Shown in pieces: positions 22,701-34,865 of a stretch of DNA of 64,000 bases; position 1 is the first letter of the stretch, and each line of letters starts with the position of its first letter. The DNA is from Periplaneta americana (lineage: Eukaryota; Arthropoda; Insecta; Blattodea; Blattidae): NCBI RefSeq assembly GCF_040183065.1, contig NC_091117.1, positions 105,621,501 through 105,685,500 on the forward strand, read 5' to 3'. The position numbers were made by a program, and so were the translations under genes. A model generated the notes under the pieces. It was not told where the DNA came from, made no database searches, and worked only from the letters and a program-made list of their open reading frames with translations.

Positions 22701-23243
22701 TCTGTTAGTGTAAATTTTAAATTATGTTGCTTGCTAAAAAGTTATTTGTAATTTTTGTAATTTAAGTTTGTAATTAGGGTATATGTTATAGCCTATTCAA
22801 TTTTCAAGTTAATGTTTCTAAATGATTATTCCTGATTCTCTCAAAATTAACGCCACATTCCTTCCTGTATTCACTCATAGACCTATTAAATGCATACTGT
22901 CACCTCCTTTAAAGTCACTTTAAGCACTGAATTTATATAGATATACAGTTAGGGGGGGACTGGCGTACCCAGCCTATCAAATATCTGCTGCGAATTTATC
23001 CCCGTGAAGGATCACTAGGGGTCGCTCGCGACTCCATGAACTTACATAACATTTCTGTCAAAATAAATTAATGCAATCTAAATTGTTAAGAAGGAAGTTT
23101 AAACCTTGCTGCATTCAGATATCATAGTGCTTGAGTCGAGATATATTTTTTTGCGGCGGGAAAAAAAGAAAGTAGCAGTAGCATATAATAATTCTAGAAT
23201 TGTTCGAACATTGACTCTTGGAACTGTTTCTGAAAAACAAAAC
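22701..23243. other. unrecognised DNA
   Basis: No gene motif. A G-run and the block GGGGTCGCTCGCGACTCC near 23017-23034 stand out from the AT-rich background but match nothing I know. Confidence 0.4.
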
Positions 23244-23455
23244 TTAACAGCCATTCCAGGCAAACTGGGAATTCCAATGAGAAAGTCTATTTCAAATATA
23301 ATTTTTTACTATTTGTGTAAGACATAGATAAAGCTCCAAATTTAAATATTCTAATGTTTTATTTTCAAAAGGAAAATATTTTACAAGTTTTATGGGCATT
23401 AAACCTAAGTGGTCTTGGCTAGGTACTAGGTAATGGTTACTGTTTGTTTCCCTAA
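23244..23455 (+). repeat. dispersed repeat, copy 1
   Basis: About 210 bp similar to 34657-34865 in the same orientation. Shared blocks are AACAGCCATTCC, AATTTAAATATTCTAATGTT, AAAATATTTTACAAGTTT and AAGTGGTC-TGGCTAGGTA. Family unknown. Confidence 0.75.
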
Positions 23456-23683
23456 AGTTTGCAGCACTTACTCATAGAGAGATCAGCTGTTAATGGCTGT
23501 TTTTCAAGGATTTACTGTTGAAGAAATAGTTTGAGAGTCTGCATCGTTAATTTCAGAGCTCCAGGATCAAGGAAGTTTATACTCTGTATTATATTCTTTC
23601 TGCCATTTATTGTAAGTAGATTGGGTTAATAACAACTACCAATCTTACAGTTCAAGTGAATATATTGACTTAGAAATAATGTC

Positions 23684-24134
23684 AGAGTTGTTTGGAAACT
23701 GAAAAAATTAAGGACATTAACTCATATGTGACATCCGTGAACAAAATGTGTGTAACATCCGTGACATGGAAGAAACAGCTTAAAATATTTACCGATTAAG
23801 TTTTTGGGAACTAATTGAATGCAATGAGATTTGCATAGCTTTCACACAGACACTATGGGAATGAATCTCTTTTTGCTTGAGGCAGAGACTTATGTTTCAC
23901 ACTTTTTGTTAACAAGGTGTGAAGTGAGTTCACAAATCTTGTAACATCCGTGACTGAACCTTTTTTTTTTATTTTATGCAAAAATAATAGGCTAAATTTG
24001 GTTCAAATTACTTTTTTCTGTAAAATGACACTGATTTTCTAAATTGATTCTAATAATAAAAATTGAGAAACGCCATTTCATTTTCAATATAGAAAGTTTG
24101 AAAATAGTAAAAATGTAACATCAGTGACAACTCT
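23684..24134. repeat. region with repeated TGTAACATCCGTGAC word
   Basis: The 15-bp word or a close variant occurs at 23727-23740, 23751-23765, 23940-23954 and 24114-24128. The outer words AGAGTTGT (23684) and ACAACTCT (24127-24134) are inverted. This resembles the layout of the TA-flanked elements at 19.3 kb and 42.2 kb, so it may be a third, poorly bounded element of that kind. Confidence 0.5.
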
Positions 24135-24202
24135 AATGGCTGTTAACTGATCTATAATTTTGTGTCCTGTTATGTGAATACCCGTCTAGCAATTGTAGGA
24201 CT

Positions 24203-24421
24203 GGTGGCGGATAGCTCAGTTGATAGAACAACTTCTTACGGGCTGGAAAGTCCGGGGTTCGATCCCGGGTGGTGACGGGATTGTTGCCGAACTTCCAGAA
24301 CGATCCTGAGATTCACTTAGCCTCCTCATTCTATGCCGAGGTCAAAAAAGCATAGGGCTCTACCACCATGCCCCCTAAGTGCCTTCATGGCATGTGAAGG
24401 GGCTACCTTTAACTTCAAATA
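24203..24421 (+). mobile_element. tRNA-derived SINE (family S4), plus copy
   Basis: The head has an A-box-like GCGGATAGCTCAGTTGATAG and B box GGGGTTCGATCCCGG. The body runs through CTTAGCCTCCTCATTC and ends ATGTGAAGGGGCTACCTTTAA. A 7-bp duplication TAGGACT at 24196-24202 and 24422-24428 is plausible. Same family as 51179-51471 and 41256-41440. Confidence 0.75.
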
Positions 24422-24429
24422 TAGGACTA

Positions 24430-26305
24430 GTCAGTTTGTTGTTATTTTCAATGTTATCTGAGTGTACGATGAACGTACAGTTTCCCTAGAAAAGGATGAG
24501 ACGATTGAATATTCCTAAGTCTCAGATGTAAGACACTGCGCATGATCAGAGACCAGAGCACTGATACACAAGATAACGAATATTGAATTACTTAAATTCA
24601 GGCTATTTGGTTTGTTACTAGCATCGTTCCGAAATTCACTTAAAAAACTGCAAAAAATATGATAATATTACGTAAATAAAAGATAAATATATACATAAAT
24701 CGTGTAGTTAAATCGACAATGGACCTTCATGACTAGATTGACACTCCGCACAGAAAGGAAAGTTTGATTCCTCGTCTACACAACTATTTTTTTGTCTAAA
24801 TAACTATGAAATAGCTAAATAACGTTGAAATAGAGTTTTAAAAAGTCCTCAGATTAAGTGTTAATGATCACAGACAATACAAAATTACGAGTTATAATAT
24901 TATAAACGTTAATCTAATGAATGCATTTATACATACACACATACAATGTAAATGCATATATATTAAAAACTAACAATTAAAATGAAATTAAAAAATATTC
25001 CTAAGCCACACAGACACACTTTTATAAAGGTTTAGAGTCCTTAGGCTATGTCATTTGTTGAGTAATTATTACAATATTTTATTAGTAGCTTTCCCATATG
25101 TGTAAGAAATGCACTCGCACAAAAACAATTTTTGTTAAAAGTGTGGCTTTGGATTATTTCATTCTCACCCCTTCAGTTGATTTGAACTATCTTATCTACG
25201 TGTTTGCAATAGTGTTTAATTTAATGTGAATTCAATTTTATTCATGTTATGATTGAACGAAAAAGCACTTTTGCAGTTATTGACTAATTACGTATATTAA
25301 TACTAATTATTAAATGCATCTGTTCAGTTACCAATTGCAGTATCTTTTGCAAAATCTTGAATGTTTAATTTGTCAATAATATTTCTTTACTATATACTAT
25401 AAGACGTTAAAAGAATTGGCAATAGATTTGGGATCCTCTACTTTATAATCACTGGTTTTAATGAAAAAATATTTTCTTTCTTAGGATATCTACAAGTTTA
25501 ACTTTAATAATATTCCGAATAGCTTTAATTGCATTATCTGAATCTTGTACTTTTCTATTCAAATGTATTCTATTTCCCTCTTTAATAATTTTTGATAAAT
25601 TACACTGTACTTCTTGTAGTATTTAAGAACATCAGGATCATTACATTGCAACTCATTACATATAGATTCTTCTTTTTAATACATGAGATTTTTAAGTCCC
25701 TGCGTTATCTACATGTTTTTACTTTTGAATTTTTTTACAACATTGAGTGGAGAACATCCACTGAAGTGATTCTGAAATTAAGTGAAAAATACTATACATT
25801 TACTCTTAATATCAGTAGTATCAGTATCATATACGTTTTCCCAAGATCCATTTCGTAGACATAAATGTAAATAATCACTAGATAGGCTACAGCATTTACG
25901 AACCTTTTTTAGTTTTTAAATTAATATTTTGAAATTGTTCAGTGACATTGGAAACACTTAGGATTTGTTTATCATGTTCAGACAAATCATTGATTATAGG
26001 TTCTGTCGAATAGGTTCTGTCAGTCTAATTCTGTGTACAAAACTTTTATCAATGGCTGTGCTACTTCAGCTTGTATGCAGGTGGGAAAATGACTCTACGA
26101 CTAAGGTTTCCAGTCTCAAGGAGTGAATTTAATTTACTTTTACGGAAAAGTTCCGAGAGATAATCTATGTTTATGTCACTACAGATCACAAATTCCATAT
26201 GAGATTTCTAAAGTCTTTTCTTTACAAATTCAATGTTGGCTATAAATATTAATAAATGTAAGAAATGTAAATGTAGTTAGAAGTCTGATTTACATTATAA
26301 AAAGC
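24430..26305. other. unrecognised AT-rich DNA
   Basis: 1.9 kb with no motif-bearing frame, no tandem array and no identified terminal repeats. Confidence 0.5.
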
Positions 26306-26316
26306 AAGAAGTTATA

Positions 26317-28095
26317 CTGAATGAGGTAGAAACAAATAGTAAGAATAAAAACATTCGAGATTTATATAAGGGTATAAAGGAATTTAAGAACGGATATCAG
26401 CCAAGGGTAAACGTGATCAAGGATGAGAATGGTGACTTGCTTGCAGACTCTCCATCAATCCTAAACAGATGGAAAAACTATTTTGCGGAACTACAACATA
26501 GGCCAAATAGAAATGATCGGGACGAAATTGAAATACAAACTGCTGAGCCATTTATACCCGAACCCACCCTTTCAGAAGTCGAAATTGCGATAGAAAATCT
26601 GAAAAAGTACAAGTCTCCAGGTATCGATCAAATTCCAGCAGAATTAATACAAGAGGGTGGAAGTGCATTATATAGCGAAATTTATAAACTTGTACTTGCT
26701 ATTTGGGAAAAGGAAATTGTACCAGAACAATGGAAGGAGTCCATAATTGTACCTATTTTTAAAAAGGGGGACAAAACCAACTGTGGTAACTTTCGAGGAA
26801 TATCACTTTTGTTGACGTCGTACAAAATTTTGTCCAATATTCTTTTGAGGAGATTAACTCCGTACGTAGATGAAATTATTGGGGATCATCAGTGCGGTTT
26901 TCGGCGTAATAGATCGACTATTGATCAGATTTTTTGTATTCGGCAGATAATGGAGAAAAAATGGGAGTATAAGGGTACAGTACATCAGTTATTCATAGAT
27001 TTCAAAAAGGCATATGACTCGGTTAAGAGGGAAGTATTATATGATATTCTTATTGACTTTGGTATTCCCAAGAAACTAGTTCGATTAATTAAAATGTGTC
27101 TCAGTGAAACATACAATAGAGTCCGTATAGGTCAGTTTCTATCTGATCCTTTTCCAATTCACTGCGGGCTAAAGCAGGGAGATGCACTATCACCTTTACT
27201 TTTTAACTTCGCTCTAGAATATGCCATTAGGAAAGTTCAGGATAACAGGCAGGGTTTGGAATTGAACGGGTTACATCAGCTTCTTGTCTATGCAGATGAC
27301 GTGAATATGTTAGGAGAAAATACACAAACGATTAGGGAAAACACGGATATTTTACTTGAAGCAAGTAAAGCGATCGGTTTGGAAGTAAATCCCGAAAAGA
27401 CAAAGTATATGATTATGTCTCGTGACGGGAATATTGTACGAAATGGAAATATAAATATTGGAGATTTATCCTTCGAAGAGGTGGAAAAATTCAAATATCT
27501 TGGAGCAACAGTAACAAATATAAATGAGACTCGGGAGGAAATTAAACGCAGAATAAATATGGGAAATGCCTGTTATTATTCGGTCGAGAAGCTCTTATCA
27601 TCCAGTCTGCTGTCCAAAAATCTGAAAGTTAGAATATATAAAACAGTTATATTACCGGTTCTTCTATATGGCAGTGAAACTTGGACTCTCACTCTGAGAG
27701 AGGAACATAGGTTAAGGGTGTTTGAGAATAAGGTGCTTAGGAAAATATTTGGGGCTAAGCGGGATGAAGTTACAGGAGAATGGAGAAAGTTACACAACAC
27801 AGAACTGCACGCATTGTATTCTTCACCTGACATAATTAGGAACTTGAAATCCAGTCGTTTGAGATGGGCAGGGCATGTAGCACGTATGGGCGGTTCTAGA
27901 AATGCATATAGAGTGTTAGTTGGGAGACCGGAGGGAAAAAGACCTTTAGGGAGGCCGAGACGTAGATGGGAGGATAATATTAAAATGGATTTGAGGGAGG
28001 TGGGGTATGATGATAGAGACTGGCTTAATCTTGCACAGGATAGGGACCGATGGCGGGCTTATGTGAGGGCGGCAATGAACCTTCGGGTTCCTTAA
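26317..28095 (+). CDS. LINE B reverse transcriptase (open, lacks endonuclease)
   Basis: A single uninterrupted frame of about 590 codons runs from the truncation point. The first plausible initiator is GTG 26413 (560 codons), but no native start is present. RT motifs in order: [13 protein letters not shown] (about residue 68), [12 protein letters not shown] (151), [11 protein letters not shown] (194), [13 protein letters not shown] (252), VYADDVNML (catalytic YADD 293-296) and [12 protein letters not shown] (thumb). The C-terminal segment has [24 protein letters not shown] and [15 protein letters not shown], ending in RVP. The upstream endonuclease was lost by 5' truncation, so it cannot move by itself although the RT could fold. 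RTE-like by overall pattern. Confidence 0.88.
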   Translation: MNEVETNSKNKNIRDLYKGIKEFKNGYQPRVNVIKDENGDLLADSPSILNRWKNYFAELQHRPNRNDRDEIEIQTAEPFIPEPTLSEVEIAIENLKKYKSPGIDQIPAELIQEGGSALYSEIYKLVLAIWEKEIVPEQWKESIIVPIFKKGDKTNCGNFRGISLLLTSYKILSNILLRRLTPYVDEIIGDHQCGFRRNRSTIDQIFCIRQIMEKKWEYKGTVHQLFIDFKKAYDSVKREVLYDILIDFGIPKKLVRLIKMCLSETYNRVRIGQFLSDPFPIHCGLKQGDALSPLLFNFALEYAIRKVQDNRQGLELNGLHQLLVYADDVNMLGENTQTIRENTDILLEASKAIGLEVNPEKTKYMIMSRDGNIVRNGNINIGDLSFEEVEKFKYLGATVTNINETREEIKRRINMGNACYYSVEKLLSSSLLSKNLKVRIYKTVILPVLLYGSETWTLTLREEHRLRVFENKVLRKIFGAKRDEVTGEWRKLHNTELHALYSSPDIIRNLKSSRLRWAGHVARMGGSRNAYRVLVGRPEGKRPLGRPRRRWEDNIKMDLREVGYDDRDWLNLAQDRDRWRAYVRAAMNLRVP

Positions 28096-28122
28096 AAGCC
28101 ATTTGTAAGTAAGTAAGTAAGT
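26317..28122 (+). mobile_element. LINE B copy 1, 5'-truncated
   Basis: Bounded by an exact 11-bp target duplication AAGAAGTTATA at 26306-26316 and 28123-28133. Its 3' end is a (GTAA)n tail directly after the coding stop. The RT frame is open throughout. It is nearly identical to copy 2 at 31548-33165, with only scattered single-base differences, so both derive from a recently active source. Confidence 0.9.
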
Positions 28123-28133
28123 AAGAAGTTATA

Positions 28134-28464
28134 TTCCTCGGCAAGATTCGAACTTTCGATGTTTGGTTTTGTCGTCCAACGCATAAGCACGGACCTATTC
28201 AATGCTTATGTTAATAACCTACAATTTAGCTGTAGCAATGTGGTGTCATAACTTGGGATTTGTTTACTTAATGTAATTAGATTTAATTTCATTAGTTTCG
28301 CAACAATTGAACTTCCTGTTATATCCTGTTATTTAAATATTTAATTTAGGGTTGATTTATGAACTCTTACTGTGCAAGATGCCCCTTATTTCAATAATTC
28401 TATATCACGTTAAATAGTCATGTCTACACTAAAGTATTATCGTCATCCCTCATTTCTCATCTTA
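28134..28464. other. unrecognised DNA
   Basis: Spacer between LINE B copy 1 and the Tc1-like transposase. It may contain that transposon's left end, but I could not identify terminal repeats. Confidence 0.4.
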
Positions 28465-29462
28465 ATGGCGAACCGACGTGACATGAGACAGCGATTTATA
28501 GCTCTAGTTGAGGCTGGATATGGGGCTAGATCTGCTGGCCGTTTGGTCGGTGTTCCTGGAAGTACAGCCGCGAGGGGGTTCATCGTTACCAAAATTCAGG
28601 GGAGGTAAAAAATCGCCCTATTCCTGGGCGTCCGCGGATTTCTTCATTGGAATAGGATGCTCTCTTATTCGAGACAGTTCGACAGGACCCCTTTCTGACT
28701 GCTAACGAAATAAGAGCAGCATCTAACTTTCCCGGTTCTTCACAGACTGTGATCAGCAGGTTGAGGAACCGCGGTATTAGGAGCCGGAGGGCTGCGCAAA
28801 TGGAAATATTGGGAGGAAGCACAAGCTGTCAACCGTCTTGCCTTCGCTACCAATCGAGTGGATTTCGATTGGAGAAATGTAATTTTCTCCGAAGAAACAA
28901 TCATCTCGAGTGACTACGAAGGTCCTGTCCGTGTCTATCGTGAGGATGGTCTCCGACATGATCAGCGCTATGTGCACCGACGTGAAAGATCGGGGCACTT
29001 TAGCGTATCGTGTTGGGGGTGGACCTGGCGTTATAGAACGCATCGATGGCCGGTTTAATGCGGGAACTTACGAGCACATTCTGGAAAATATTTCCCTTCC
29101 TTCCGTCCGAGAACGTTTTTCCGAAGGAACATTGCTGTTCCAGCAGGGTAACCATCCCGTGCACTATGCCGCAAGCATGCAACGATGGTTTCGAAGGAGA
29201 CCCGAGATCGAAATCATTAATTGGCCTCCGAAGTCACCTGATTTGAATGTCATCGAAAATTTATTGGGCGGAATTGAAAAAGAGAAGAATAGTCACCTAT
29301 GCCCACCGACGCCCTCGAAATCGAGACGAATTGTGGGATCAAGTTGTTGACACCTGGGAAGATCTCGCCGGGGATCAGAACTTATTCCACAATCTCGTGA
29401 CATTCATGCCGGATCGACTTAGAGCTGTAATAGAAGCTGATGGTATGTGGACAAGATTTTAA
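28465..29462 (+). pseudogene. Tc1-like transposase (inactive)
   Basis: The frame opens at ATG 28465 with MANRRDMRQRFIALVEAG, a paired-type DNA-binding helix. After a frameshift it continues RGVHRYQNSGEVKNRP, PGRPRIS (the GRPR hook between helices) and LTANEIRAASNFPGSSQTV. The catalytic core has DFDWRNVIFSEETI, where the usual FSDE Asp is Glu. LLFQQGNHPVHYA follows, where the usual QQDN Asp is Gly. INWPPKSPDLNVIEN retains the final Glu. Two of three DDE residues are lost, plus at least three frameshifts. The C-terminus LVTFMPDRLRAVIEADG ends at TAA 29460-29462. Terminal repeats were not identified. Confidence 0.85.
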
Positions 29463-29663
29463 GTTACCAGGTCTCTTTTAGTTTTTTATGATTTTTGTTT
29501 GAGGAAGAATACTTTTAACTTCCAAGTAAGATTTATTTTTTTTGACGAGGTTCAGCCCACTTGTAAGACCCAAAAAGTGTACAAAAATTATTCCATATTT
29601 TTCAACAAATTAGATAGTAGAGGAACTCTGAACAAATTAATTACAACTCAATAAAAAAAAAGT

Positions 29664-29738
29664 TTCACCTGGGATCGAACATGAGATGTGTCGGTTATAC
29701 GGAGGAACCGACACGCTACTATATGAGCTACCGAGACA
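29664..29738 (-). mobile_element. tRNA-like SINE head (family S5)
   Basis: On the minus strand, TCGGTAGCTCATATAGTAGC (A-box-like) is followed about 40 bp later by TGTTCGATCCCAGG (B box), then a run ending in poly(T) on this strand. No longer body is recognised, so this may be a truncated SINE or decayed tRNA gene. Confidence 0.55.
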
Positions 29739-29745
29739 AGACAGT

Positions 29746-30454
29746 GACAGCAGCAGTCCAGAATGTAGATCCGATAGCAGGCATTTACCATTCGGTACAG
29801 AGAAGCAATGATATTTTGTTACCCGAGCTAAGTTGTGAAATCGTGGCCTTAAATGCCTGTCTTCTTCGTGACCCTTATTCTGGTCCTTGTCCTTGTGGTC
29901 CTTGTAACAATTCTTGTTCTATTTTTCATGGTACTTATCGTTACGTCGATATCGAGTGAACCGCGCTGTAGAACTTTAACTTCCGACGACCAAGAATCGT
30001 CTCATTCTTTTTAAGGGTAACTGTACATTTCATTACATTTCGTATTGCACGAACACAACAGATGTTTCTCCATTTCACCGTTTTCTGACTAAAACGCAAT
30101 ATCAATTTCAATAAAACAAAACCTTCTAAGCTTAGATAAATGTACTGCAAATGTATTGCTGCAAATGAACATTGAACCGTTGAGAAAATTGCACAAAAGA
30201 GCAAAATAAGTTCTTATTCTTTTTATACCCCAGTTAATAACTGTTATGAATTTGTTATAGGCTAGTGTATAAAATATAGAAACTTTTGCATGTTTATGAG
30301 GTGCTATCAGCAGACGCATTTTAAAAATATACCCAGATTTCGACATTCCGGAAAAACTGCACTTACGGGGTTTCAGAAGTAAGCCAACGAAGTAGTCTTC
30401 ATTGAATATAAATATGTACAACTTTTTAGCCATTTTTGTTTCGTTTGGAGGCCT
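29746..30454. other. unrecognised DNA
   Basis: Contains CT-rich near-repeats (GGTCCTTGTCCTTGTGGTCC around 29883-29902) but no motif-bearing gene. Confidence 0.45.
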
Positions 30455-30640
30455 GGCTCGGGACCTCGCAGAGTGAGGTGATTGTGAAATATGGTGGAAT
30501 CATGATAATGGTGAGGGGAAACGGAAGATGACCGAGAAAAAATCCCTCGCTCTCACTTTGTCCACCACAAATTCCTTCGTGACTTAGACGGAGATCGAAC
30601 CCGAGTCATATCGGCGAAAGGCAGAGAGGCTAACCACTCC
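30455..30640 (-). mobile_element. tRNA-derived SINE (family S6)
   Basis: Minus-strand head GCGGAGTGGTTAGCCTCTCT (A box) with B box GGGTTCGATCTCCG. The body is CACGAAGGAATTTGTGGTGG onward, ending near GAGGTCCCGAGCCAGGCC. Its head end abuts the opposite-facing S8 fragment at 30643. Confidence 0.65.
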
Positions 30641-30642
30641 GC

Positions 30643-30722
30643 TTTTTTCCGGGGTTTTACCTCAACCAGTTAAAGCAGAATTGCTGGGTAACTTTCGGCG
30701 TTGGACCTCGGACTCATTTCAC
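30643..30722 (+). mobile_element. SINE S8 body fragment without head
   Basis: Starts TTTTTTCCGGGGTTTTACCT and runs through GGTAACTTTCGGCGTTGGAC. It matches the complement of the S8 bodies at 36525-36745 and 62182-62435. The tRNA-like part is absent. Confidence 0.7.
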
Positions 30723-31533
30723 AATCATTAATTCACATATCATCATCATCATCCATACCATAGCCCAGATTAAGTTCACGATGCGGCATGCTGTACTTGT
30801 ACAAGAGCGCGGCCGCTCCACTACTGTCCGAAGACAGGTCTGAACCTCACAAGCGATACTAACAAGGTACTACTTATGAGGCAACTATACCAGGAGAATG
30901 GGGTAGGATGGGCGGTTCCTTTCCCCATCCATTGTATACATCGCCGACTAGCTACATATTACACTAGTCAGACTTCAGATGCATACAAACAATTGTTCTT
31001 CCTCTGACACATGGCGTCAAGTGAGATGTACTGCTTGATAACACTGTGATCCAAAAGAAATGCTGAGTCAAAGTTGCTGTCGATTTGAAATATTATCGTG
31101 TTACGAAGACTTCGCTGTATGTACGAAATAATTATACAAACACATCTGAATCGGCTGACTTTTCTAAACAGTTTTTATTCCATGCAAAGGAGAAATGTGT
31201 AGCTAAATGTTTCAATTTGATTTAATTTTCAGTTCTGTATCTGTATTTATAATAAAATTCTATATTTATATTTATAATAAAATTGATATTTTTTTGTTTA
31301 TACAATATGAAACATGACTGGAAGTATACATAGATTGTAACAATTACGGCATTCATAGATAATAAGAAAGGCTGTGCAATACCATATAAACTGCAGTTTC
31401 ACTATTTTCTTGTAATAATCTTATTAGTTATTAATATTGTAAAATAAAAGTATATGAATAATTTAAAATCAATTCATATTAAATAATAACGTGAACATGT
31501 TATAAAAGTCGTAGTTAAATGTTTTTAAAAAAC
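30723..31533. other. unrecognised DNA, first part possibly repetitive
   Basis: About 30760-31000 is GC-richer and reminds me of a dispersed cockroach repeat (from memory only). The remainder is AT-rich with two short duplicated words (TATATTTATAATAAAATT). No gene. Confidence 0.35.
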
Positions 31534-31547
31534 TAATCTTAAGGAAA

Positions 31548-33165
31548 TAGGCCAAATAGAAATGATCGGGACGATATTGAAATACAAACTGCTGAGCCAT
31601 TTATACCCGAACCTACGCTTTCAGAAGTCGAAATTGCGATAGAAAATCTGAAAAAGTACAAGTCTCCAGGTATCGATCAAATTCCAGCAGAATTAATACA
31701 AGAGGGTGGAAGTGCATTATATAGCGAAATTTATAAACTTGTACTTGCTATTTGGGAAAAGGAAATTGTACCAGAACAATGGAAGGAGTCCATAATTGTA
31801 CCTATTTTTAAAAAGGGGGACAAAACCAACTGTGGTAACTTTCGAGGAATATCACTTTTGTTGACGTCGTACAAAATTTTGTCCAATATTCTTTTGAGGA
31901 GATTAACTCCGTACGTAGATGAAATTATTGGGGATCATCAGTGCGGTTTTCGGCGTAATAGATCGACTATTGATCAGATTTTTTGTATTCGGCAGATAAT
32001 GGAGAAAAAATGGGAGTATAAGGGTACAGTACATCAGTTATTCATAGATTTCAAAAAGGCATATGACTCGGTTAAGAGGGAAGTATTATATGATATTCTT
32101 ATTGAATTTGGTATTCCCAAGAAACTAGTTCGATTAATTAAAATGTGTCTCAGTGAAACATACAGCAGAGTCCGTATAGGTCAGTTTCTATCTGATCCTT
32201 TTCCAATTCACTGCGGGCTAAAGCAGGGAGATGCACTATCACCTTTACTTTTTAACTTCGCTTTAGAATATGCCATTAGGAAAGTTCAGGATAACAGGCA
32301 GGGTTTGGAGTTGAACGGGCTACATCAGCTTCTTGTCTATGCAGATGACGTGAATATGTTAGGAGAAAATACACAAACGATTAGGGAAAACACGGAAATT
32401 TTACTTGAAGCAAGTAAAGCGATCGGTTTGGAAGTAAATCCCGAAAAGACAAAGTATATGATTATGTCTCGTGACGGGAATATTGTACGAAATGGAAATA
32501 TAAATATTGGAGATTTATCCTTCGAAGAGGTGGAAAAATTCAAATATCTTGGAGCAACAGTAACAAATATAAATGAGACTCGGGAGGAAATTAAACGCAG
32601 AATAAATATGGGAAATGCGTGTTATTATTCGGTTAAGAAGCTCTTATCATCCAGTCTGCTGTCCAAAAATCTGAAAGTTAGAATTTATAAAACAGTTATA
32701 TTACCGGTTCTTCTATATGGCTGTGAAACTTGGACTCTCACTCTGAGAGAGGAACATAGGTTTAGGGTGTTTGAGAATAAGGTGCTTAGGAAAATATTTG
32801 GGGCTAAGCGGGATGAAGTTACAGGAGAATGGAGAAAGTTACACAACACAGAACTGCACGCATTATATTCTTCACCTGACATAATTAGGGACTTGAAATC
32901 CAGACGTTTGAGATGGGCAGGGCATGTAGCACGTATGGGCGAATCCAGAAATGCATATAGAGTGTTAGTTGGGAGACCGGAGGGAAAAGACCTTTAGGGA
33001 GGCTGAGACGTAGATGGGAGGATAATATTAAAATGGATTTGAGGGAGGTGGGGTATGATGATAGAGACTGGCTTAATCTTGCACAGGATAGGGACCGATG
33101 GCGGGCTTATGTGAGGGCGGCAATGAACCTTCGAGTTCCTTAAAAGCCATTTGTAAGTAAGTAAG
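31548..33165 (+). mobile_element. LINE B copy 2, 5'-truncated
   Basis: Flanked by an exact 14-bp target duplication TAATCTTAAGGAAA at 31534-31547 and 33166-33179. It has a (GTAA)n tail. Truncation is at the codon for the RPNRND segment, about 180 bp inside the copy 1 start. Nearly identical to copy 1. Confidence 0.92.
31549..33143 (+). pseudogene. LINE B copy 2 reverse transcriptase, late frameshift
   Basis: The frame is open from the truncation point at 31549 to 32997 and carries all RT motifs, including VYADDVNML and [13 protein letters not shown]. It lacks a native start. Near 32985-32992 one A is missing from the A-run present in copy 1 (GGGAAAAAGACC versus GGGAAAAGACC). This shifts the frame, so it stops after GRPEGKDL. 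The remaining C-terminal codons ([10 protein letters not shown] to RVP) persist in another frame up to about 33143. The single-base loss could be biological or a homopolymer sequencing error. Confidence 0.85.
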
Positions 33166-33179
33166 TAATCTTAAGGAAA

Positions 33180-34656
33180 ATAGCTTTCCACCTCGCCGTG
33201 TTTGCTAAAGTCCTCGGAAAACGATATAATTTCATATCGGCATTTCTTTTGCATTCCAGTGTACATATGAGACAGAACCTCAATCATAGGTAAGAATTAA
33301 GAATAGGAGTGGTAAGCACAATAAGCCTCAGGCTGCAGTGTAAGCCTTCGGGTCCGTCCTCCGTACAAGAGAGAGAAAAAAACTACTCCGCCACAGGCAA
33401 GGAAATTTCACACAAGTTGCAATCTCCCCGCTGTATCCAGCTGTCAGACCACAACCCGACCGACTTTGTCACTGCTAACAAGGTCAGGGGTTGCAAAAGT
33501 ACGCCATTAGTGAGACAGGGTGGCAATGAAAAAGAAGAGGAGAATGAAAAGTGTGATTTTAGTTGGACAAAAAATATGCACCATGATGACGTGGGAAGGT
33601 CGTCTGCTAAGATGCAAGCACTAGTGCACCCCTGCTGCAGGGCAGGCTGCTTCATATAAAACTTTACTAGATAACCTGAAGATCTTCCTCTAGTCAGAGC
33701 TCTGCTCTAGTCTTTAGTTATCTCTTAACCTGCCCAAATTGCATTAATGTTTTCAGATAATAAATCCAGACCCTTACACTCTACAACTTCCAACGAAAGA
33801 ATTTTAGATTTTGATAAAATATTTTGTAAAGAAAATTATAGTCGTGAACTGAATTCTTTCGAAACCTACATTGCACTTTCTTATTGTAGACTGTCCTCAA
33901 CTAAGAATATTGTTAGACCAGTGGTTCATAAAAGTGGGAGTCGGGACTCCCTGGAGGACCATGTAAAAGACTTAGTAGGTCGCAAGATGATATACAAAAT
34001 AAAACAAGAAACGTCTTATTAAAATACTGTACATTTATGCTGTATTTAGGAATATAAACATAAAGAATGTTATATTTGATGCACACACACAGACAGACAG
34101 ACAGATATTTTCAATTACAAGGACATTTCTCCCTTTTATTATGATTGCAGGTATATGCAAGACATTAATTTTTCATAAATATGAGTTTGCAAATACTATA
34201 AAAAATTGGAAAGATACTCAATACAATTACTATGACAGTAACAGAATAATAGCCTACTGAATCCATATTTAGACAGTTGTATTCTACTGTCTGAAATTCC
34301 AAAGAACATTAATGAAAGATCTATTGAAATATGTAGGTCTATCTAGTATAGGAATGTTGAAATTGTACTTTTTTTCGTAGAGCGTAGGCCAATTTTGGAT
34401 GAAAGGAATGCAAGAATACCTCGGGAAATGCTAAAAAAAAATTGTTTAAAATTTGTTGTGCAAACTTTAATCCATACCCGCAAAAACAAACAGTAGGCCT
34501 GTTTATTGTAGCATATGATATGTAGCTAAATTTTCCGTGAGTTCCTTAAGACACTGGAATGAATGATTTTTTTTTTTTACTAAGTGATGTCTACCAGAAT
34601 CAAGACAAGTGTCCCGTCGATTTATCTGTGGCCTTGCAATCTATTATTCAAAGTGT
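33180..34656. other. unrecognised DNA with a possible hAT-like end
   Basis: No gene. At about 33919 CAGTGGTTCATAA resembles a hAT terminal sequence, followed by GTGGGAGTCGGGACTCCC, a short palindrome. No partner end was found. A (CAGA)n run lies near 34090. Confidence 0.35.
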
Positions 34657-34865
34657 TTAACAGCCATTCCGGGCAAACGGGAAATTCCAATGAAAAAGTC
34701 TTTTTCAGAAATATTTATTTATTATTAGTCTAAAACATAGATGAGGCTCTAAATTTAAATATTCTAATGTTTTATTTTTAAAAAGAAAATATTTTACAAG
34801 TTTATGAGCATTGAATCTAAGTGGTCATGGCTAGGTAATGGGTACTTTTTGTTTGTTTGTTTTCT
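34657..34865 (+). repeat. dispersed repeat, copy 2
   Basis: Same family as 23244-23455, same orientation. Just downstream, about 34902-34951, GTGGTTTCATAACCCATGGT and TTTTTAACCGACGTTGGT recur in similar form at 38055-38106, giving a second shared block. Confidence 0.75.

Noticed and set aside
33903..34000. hAT element starting CAGTGGTTC
   Set aside because: Only one end is visible, with no partner end or octamer duplication.
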